Shown here: positions 59,618 through 64,000 of the stretch, in pieces
Position numbering within the stretch: position 1 is the stretch's first letter
Layout: the number at the start of each line of letters is the position of its first letter
NCBI RefSeq assembly: GCF_030272615.1
Contig: NC_081414.1
Span: forward strand, 658,328,292-658,392,291
DNA: 64,000 nucleotides
Source of the DNA: Cryptomeria japonica
Taxonomy: Eukaryota; Streptophyta; Pinopsida; Cupressales; Cupressaceae
Direction: 5' to 3'
The notes under the pieces: model-generated
What the model was told of the DNA's origin: nothing
Databases searched by the model: none
What the model saw: the letters and a program-made list of their open reading frames with translations, nothing else
Made by a program: the position numbers and the translations under genes

Positions 59618-60160
59618 GAAGCAGGAATATCTGCATGGTTGGCTTGCCTATTGAACTTCAGCAGAGGCTACTTATTAATCATGGAGCATGCTTTATGAAT
59701 TTCTTATCAAAGTAGATTGATACATTCAGTGAATTTATTGTCACTATTATTACTAGTTCTGTTTTGTAATTTGCCATGTTTCTGACTGATGTAATTCTAC
59801 AGTGATAAATTTTGAAAAAATGATTCTTTGTGATGAATTATTTTCTCTTGGATTGACACACAATTTTAACTGAATAAATGAGTGCCATTGATGATATCAG
59901 TTTTTCACAATCCATTATGTTTCTTGTTGCAATTTGTGGATTTGATTGTGTTTCTATTTTTTGCATCAACATTTTGAATCACACTCTGTGATTCAACATT
60001 TCTACTCCTTGAGCTCTCTATCATCCTGATGATGAATCACGGAGTGTGATTCGAAAAGTTGATTCAAAAAATAGAAACGCAATCAAATCCAGAAATTGCA
60101 ACAAGAAATGAATGCCATGTTTCATTTATTGTGAAATCTGCGGACGTTGCTCAGATTAAA
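59618..60160 (+). repeat. Duplicated 3' end, copy 2 (interrupted by MITE)
   Basis: Second copy begins AAGAAGCAGGAATATCTGC and keeps the order of copy 1. The match stops at TGCCAT (59889) and resumes after 60110 with TGCCATGTTTCAT, so the segment 59890-60110 was inserted later. Confidence 0.78.
59890..60110. mobile_element. Foldback MITE
   Basis: Arms at about 59919-60000 and 60030-60108 are reverse complements over about 80 bases (TTTCTTGTTGCAATTTGTGG ... against CCAGAAATTGCAACAAGAAA). It interrupts copy 2 of the 3' duplication and is flanked by GAGTGCCAT and GAATGCCAT, a possible 9-bp target duplication with one mismatch, which would suit a Mutator-type element. About 30 bases outside the left arm are unpaired. 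Confidence 0.8.
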
Positions 60161-60866
60161 TTCCATTGCACTTACTGAGTTTTCAATGAATGGCTCTGCC
60201 AAAATTTTGTCAACATATAAATCACTCGCATGAACTCCATTTGCAAATTAGAAAGTTAAGCATGATGTAAATATTATTGAGTTTTCCTCTAAAATTTTGA
60301 TCATTCGATGCTTATGCCTTGAGAGATGCCTGATATGACCCCTACTAGTCCTGTTTCATTCCCAGCAATTCTATTTGTACGTTTGAAACAACCCAAAAAA
60401 AATAGCTTAGGGGTCACACAGTAATTATGATAATGGATTTCCAGATTATTATTTCTTATGCTCCCCATAATATCGTTCTGACTACTATTGGTTATATTCT
60501 TTCAAGGAAACAAGAAAAATAAGTAGTGAATTTTCCTTGCACTCAGAATTGTCTGTTTTTGTTAATCAAGCAGTTTATTTTTCCATTTCCAGAAAATAGA
60601 TTCATGTTTGCTTATCGTGTTCTCTTCTTCTGCTAGTATTATGTCTATTAAAAGAGAACCCAAGTCAAGCAAAAGCGCAATCTGCTTATTTTAAATTATC
60701 TCGTAAATTTTGAAGACCTTTCCTATCATAGTCTGCCCTCGGTATTTTCTTTTTAGATGTTCAATTATAGTCCTTGGTGCTAGTTTCATCAAACCGTTGA
60801 CATTTTATGCTAACTTATTAACTGTTACAGATTGTGCTATAGATCCTCCATATGTTCTCTCTTGCA
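60161..60866. other. Intergenic, no gene recognised
   Basis: AT-rich sequence with no supported coding region. Confidence 0.5.
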
Positions 60867-60867
60867 G

Positions 60868-61030
60868 GCCTGCAATCAGAAGGAATCCTTACAAGATGGC
60901 ATGCTCATCCATGCTCTCACATCAATCAGATAGAATATATGGCAGATACACAACTATGCACCAAGTGTAATCATGTATGTTGAAAGCAGGAGTGTGGTTC
61001 ATGTTCGCAATTTTTTGATCAAATATACCT
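60868..61030 (+). pseudogene. PPR-like fragment
   Basis: The frame after a CTTGCAG reads ACNQKESLQDGMLIHAL, resembling the inter-repeat ACA-x-SL-x-G-x-x-IHA signature of PLS-class pentatricopeptide-repeat proteins. A TAG follows soon after. It is short, so the call is tentative, but it is supported by the second PPR-like piece at 63182-63770. Confidence 0.45.
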
Positions 61031-61481
61031 TAACAAATGCCTGCTTGTGGACTGTCATGTTTTACAGATGTTAAACCAAATCACATAATCTTTTCTAGTA
61101 GACTTTTATTGTGTATCCACTTGGAATCTCTGGAATAGTATTGATATTGGAATACTACAGCAATAGTTAGATTTTATGGTAGATAAATAATAAATAAATA
61201 TGTTAGTAGTCACTAAATAGATAAAGGTTAGTTTTATGTTCATAAATACATTAATAGTTAGGTTTTGGGAAATTATTCGCCTAGATTGTTTTTGTAGTTA
61301 GTTTGCACAGGAAAATCAGTAGCTTTATAAGCCAATGGAATGTAATGAAATATCATATCTAAGAATTTCAATCAATATATTATACTTTATGGTTTGTATA
61401 TTCCTGTGTAGCAATAATTTAATCTCTATGTGTGTTCTCCATTTCAATAATAATAAGTATATTTCAGTCTCATATATCTGT
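61031..61481. other. Intergenic, no gene recognised
   Basis: AT-rich with TAAATAAATA words. No motif noticed. Confidence 0.45.
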
Positions 61482-61499
61482 AACAAATGCCATTGTCAA
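61482..61499. repeat. LINE target-site duplication (left)
   Basis: AACAAATGCCATTGTCAA, repeated exactly at 63164-63181. Length and exactness are typical of target-primed reverse transcription. Confidence 0.9.
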
Positions 61500-63163
61500 A
61501 TAAATGGCGCTTCACTCTGCAACGGCTCTTCCCACCCATGGGGCGATTTCAAAATTTGACGATGGCTCTTCTTGGCCCTCGGCCTCCGTCGTTCCTATTG
61601 TGGAAATTGGTGGCATTGCCTCTGTGCGTGCCTCCTCCCTAGTGGGTGAGGTGGATGTTTCGTCTCGCCCTTGTGCCTCTGTGCGGCTTTCTGGTTTCCC
61701 TCCTCCCGTGCAGCGTTTGGTTGCTGTTGGAGGCTCTCTTCCGTCTTCACCCATGCCCTCTGCGCAGGGGTTTCGTGCTGGGTCCCCCATGGTTGGTGTC
61801 TCTGACCCAATTTTGGATCTGGAGGCCCTTGCTGGTGGTGGTGGTGATGCTTGGGGTGAAGATGCTCTGCCCAGGCCCTTTGTTGGAAAGCGTAGCTTTG
61901 CTCGTGTGGCTAAATCTGCTGCCCAGCCTTCTAAGGGAGTTCGTCCTCTTCCTTGTGCCAAGACCTCTCTTGTTGTGGTCTGTGGCCGTGAGGTTATGGA
62001 GAATGTTGACTTCTATCAACGCAGCGCTTTGGTCTGCAGATTTACTGGGTTTTGGCCTTCCCTCCCGAAACTTCATCGCTTGGTGAGTGATTCTTGGAAG
62101 CCCCTTGTTTCTTATGGCATTAAGCTTTTTCGCTTGTGCTAAGGGGTTTTTTGTTGCCTCCTTTACCTATACTCTTGAGCGTGTTTTGATTTTGGGTAAG
62201 CTATGGACTTGGGGGGATCACTCCCTCTCTATTAAGCCCTGGACTCCTTCCTTCAACCCCCTTATAAAATCTCTCTTTGTTCGTCCGGTTTGGGTCCACC
62301 TCCACAATCTCCCCCTCCATTTCTAGGAACCTTCTTGCTTTGAGGCTCCATTGGCAGCTTCTTGAAGGTTGATTATGCCACGTTCTCCATGGGTCATTCT
62401 ACCTTTGCTCACCTATTAATTGATGTTGACATATCTCTAGCCCTCTCTAGGGATGTGGTTCTTATGGTTGGGGATAGGCCTTGGACTCAACCGCTGCGTT
62501 ATGAGGGCCTCCCTTTTTCGCTGTCGAAGGTGCTTCTCAACGGGTCACCTTGCTTCGGACTGTTCTCTCTCTCGTCGCAAAGGTGCTGCTACTTGGTGGA
62601 AGGATGCTACGGAAGACCACTTGACGATTAATGCTTCAGATTTTGTTTCGGTTGATTCATCTCAAGATTAGGTGCCCCTTACTGTTGATGAAGCCCTAGT
62701 TGATGTTACTGTTGTGGGGGACCCTTCCGCCCCCTTGGTTCCTACACCTGTTGCTCCTGCTCCTCACCTTCACTCTGCTCCTGGCGTTTGTTCTCTTTCT
62801 GCTGCTCTGCTGCAATAGCTTGTTGCCGCTATGCAACAACAGTCTGACAGTGACTCTGCAGGGTCTTCCCCGCTTGATTCTTCTTTGAAAGTTCCTAATG
62901 ATAGTGTTGCCTGGACAGTTGTTTGTCGTAGGCGGAAAGGAAAATCTAGCCCCCTTTCCCAAGCCCCCCCCTGTCAAGTTTCAGGTTTTCCACCCCCCCC
63001 CCCCTCTTGATTTGGGTTGGGTTGTTGATGGTTTGACAGGTTGGTTTGGCCTGTCCGACTTTGTTCTTTTGGGGTTTGCACCCCTGCTTGGTCTATTTAA
63101 TTTTGATAGCCTTTGACTTTGTAAAGGGTCAACGTCCTAGTTAACGCTGCTTTTTTAATCAAA
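61500..63163 (+). mobile_element. ORF1-only LINE insertion (1.66 kb)
   Basis: Bounded by an 18-bp direct duplication. It begins almost at the ORF1 start codon and ends in an A-rich tail (TTTTTTAATCAAAAACA). GC and CpG content are higher than in the flanks. It contains ORF1-like sequence and a short tail, but no endonuclease or reverse transcriptase. Confidence 0.85.
61504..62950 (+). pseudogene. LINE ORF1 (DUF4283 and zinc knuckle)
   Basis: Open from ATG 61504 through KRSFARVAKSAAQPSKGVRP. The frame shifts near 62110 into FFVASFTYTLERVLILGKLW, WTWGDHSLSIKPWTPSFNPL and PVWVHLHNLPLHF, the DUF4283 domain of plant LINE ORF1. Further shifts lead to VDYATFSMGHSTFAHLLIDV, then the zinc knuckle CRRCFSTGHLASDC near 62535-62580, and a terminal WTVVCRRRKGKSSPL near 62910. 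ORF1 proteins bind element RNA. At least three frameshifts make it non-functional. Confidence 0.8.
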
Positions 63164-63181
63164 AACAAATGCCATTGTCAA
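63164..63181. repeat. LINE target-site duplication (right)
   Basis: Exact copy of 61482-61499. Confidence 0.9.
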
Positions 63182-63770
63182 TATAAATGCAAACTTTATA
63201 ATATATCAGATGTATCTTGGACAATAATCGTAGGGTATGGACAGGCAGGGCATCTTATCAAATCGTCTGATCTATTTGAAAGTGTGGCTCCACGAGACAT
63301 GGTCTCCTTGAATAGGATGATTGCAGCATTTTCTAAAAATGAGTGGAACAATGAAGCCTTGAAACTAACTGATGAAATGCCTCGATAAGATGTGGTCTTC
63401 AGGAATTTATTTATTGTAGTTTTATAGAGGTAGGACATGTTATTGAAACTCTAAAATTCTTAATGGAATGGCTTCATGAATGAGCTCCTCTAGAATATAA
63501 TGATTGCAGATTTCCAACAAAATAAGCTTGTGGATGAGGATTTGAAGATCTCTGATCAAATGCGTCTGCGAACTCTGTTCTTGTGGAATGTGATGAGTAA
63601 AGGTTTTTTGCAGACTGAGTTTCTTGATGAGGCCTTGTAAAGTCTGCATTCTGATGGAATGCAGCATATCAGGATATGCTCAAAATGGGTTTGTGGATAA
63701 AATCCTGGAATCTTTTGTGTATATGCCTTAAAAATGTAGTTTCATGGACAGCAATGTTGGCAGGGCTTGC
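63182..63770 (+). pseudogene. PPR protein pseudogene fragment
   Basis: The frame reads VSWTIIVGYGQAGHLIKSSD, LFESVAPRDMVSLNRMIAAF, then NEALKLTDEMPR followed by a stop and DVVF. These match the L and S motifs of PLS-class PPR proteins (VSWT-x-x-I-x-GY, MP-RDVVSWN). Downstream text is increasingly broken (DEDLKISDQMRL, FLWNVMSKGF). PPR proteins edit or process organelle RNA; this one cannot be functional. Confidence 0.65.
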
Positions 63771-63784
63771 ATGAGATGCCTGTG

Positions 63785-64000
63785 GTGGCCCTGAAGTATT
63801 TTTAATTGTTTTAATTGGCTGCCATGAGATTGGATACAAAAAGTACTTAGGTATGCATTTTTTCTGTTGTGTGCCTCCTTTGCAGCTCTGGAATGAGGTA
63901 AGAAGATCAGTGAATGTAAAATTAGTGGCCCTGAAGTATTTTTAATTGTTGTAATTGGCTGCCATGAGATTGGATACAAAAAATACTTAGGTATGCATTT
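63785..64000. repeat. Two-copy direct repeat, 141-bp period
   Basis: GTGGCCCTGAAGTATTTTTA ... TTAGGTATGCATTT occurs at 63785-63865 and again from 63926 to the window's end, with about two mismatches over ~75 bases. The array may continue beyond the window. Confidence 0.88.

Overview
The window is nuclear DNA of a seed plant with a large, transposon-filled genome. The repeat density, the many nested LTR retrotransposons and the AT-rich spacers suggest a conifer or other gymnosperm; this is an inference, not something the sequence proves. There is no bacterial-style gene organisation. One ordinary host gene looks intact: a four-exon Mpo1-like (DUF962) ER membrane protein gene at 57383-59330. 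Nearly everything else is transposable elements and their remains.

Layout. (1) 1-6333: a minus-strand Copia element (5' LTR 1668-2859, degraded gag) inserted in the integrase region of a plus-strand Copia element whose pol and 3' LTR run to 6333. (2) 6334-9083: remnant of a third Copia element (LTR 7221-7584) and anonymous sequence. (3) 9089-25449: a structurally complete 16.4-kb Tat-like Ty3/Gypsy element with an ATTAT target duplication, gag-pol on the plus strand, and an antisense, intron-containing plant-mobile-domain (PMD) gene between pol and the 3' LTR. (4) 25820-50559: a three-layer nest. The host is a roughly 2.9-kb MULE with FLYWCH/MULE-type transposase and ~150-bp terminal inverted repeats. 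It is split by a minus-strand Gypsy element (27874-49670), which is itself split inside its RNase H by a Copia array LTR-int-LTR-int-LTR (32303-44633). (5) 50560-56000: a degraded unidentified coding remnant, AT-rich spacer and a purine-strand microsatellite field. (6) 56000-60200: CpG-rich upstream region, the Mpo1-like gene, a diverged tandem duplication of its 3' end, and a foldback MITE. (7) 60860-64000: PPR-like pseudogene pieces interrupted by an ORF1-only LINE insertion with a 17-18 bp target duplication.

How parts relate. Each nest can be read in order because the interrupted reading frames rejoin across the insertion: the MULE transposase across the Gypsy element, and the Gypsy RNase H across the Copia array. 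The two Gypsy elements share leader architecture (PBS, cluster of a short repeated motif, conserved block, second cluster), although the repeated motif differs completely. In the complete Gypsy element the 5' motif is the reverse complement of a third cluster inside the intron of the antisense PMD gene, so the two ends of its genomic RNA could pair. All coding regions of the transposons carry premature stops, many of them TGA at positions expected to be Arg (CGA), as methylated-cytosine decay would give.
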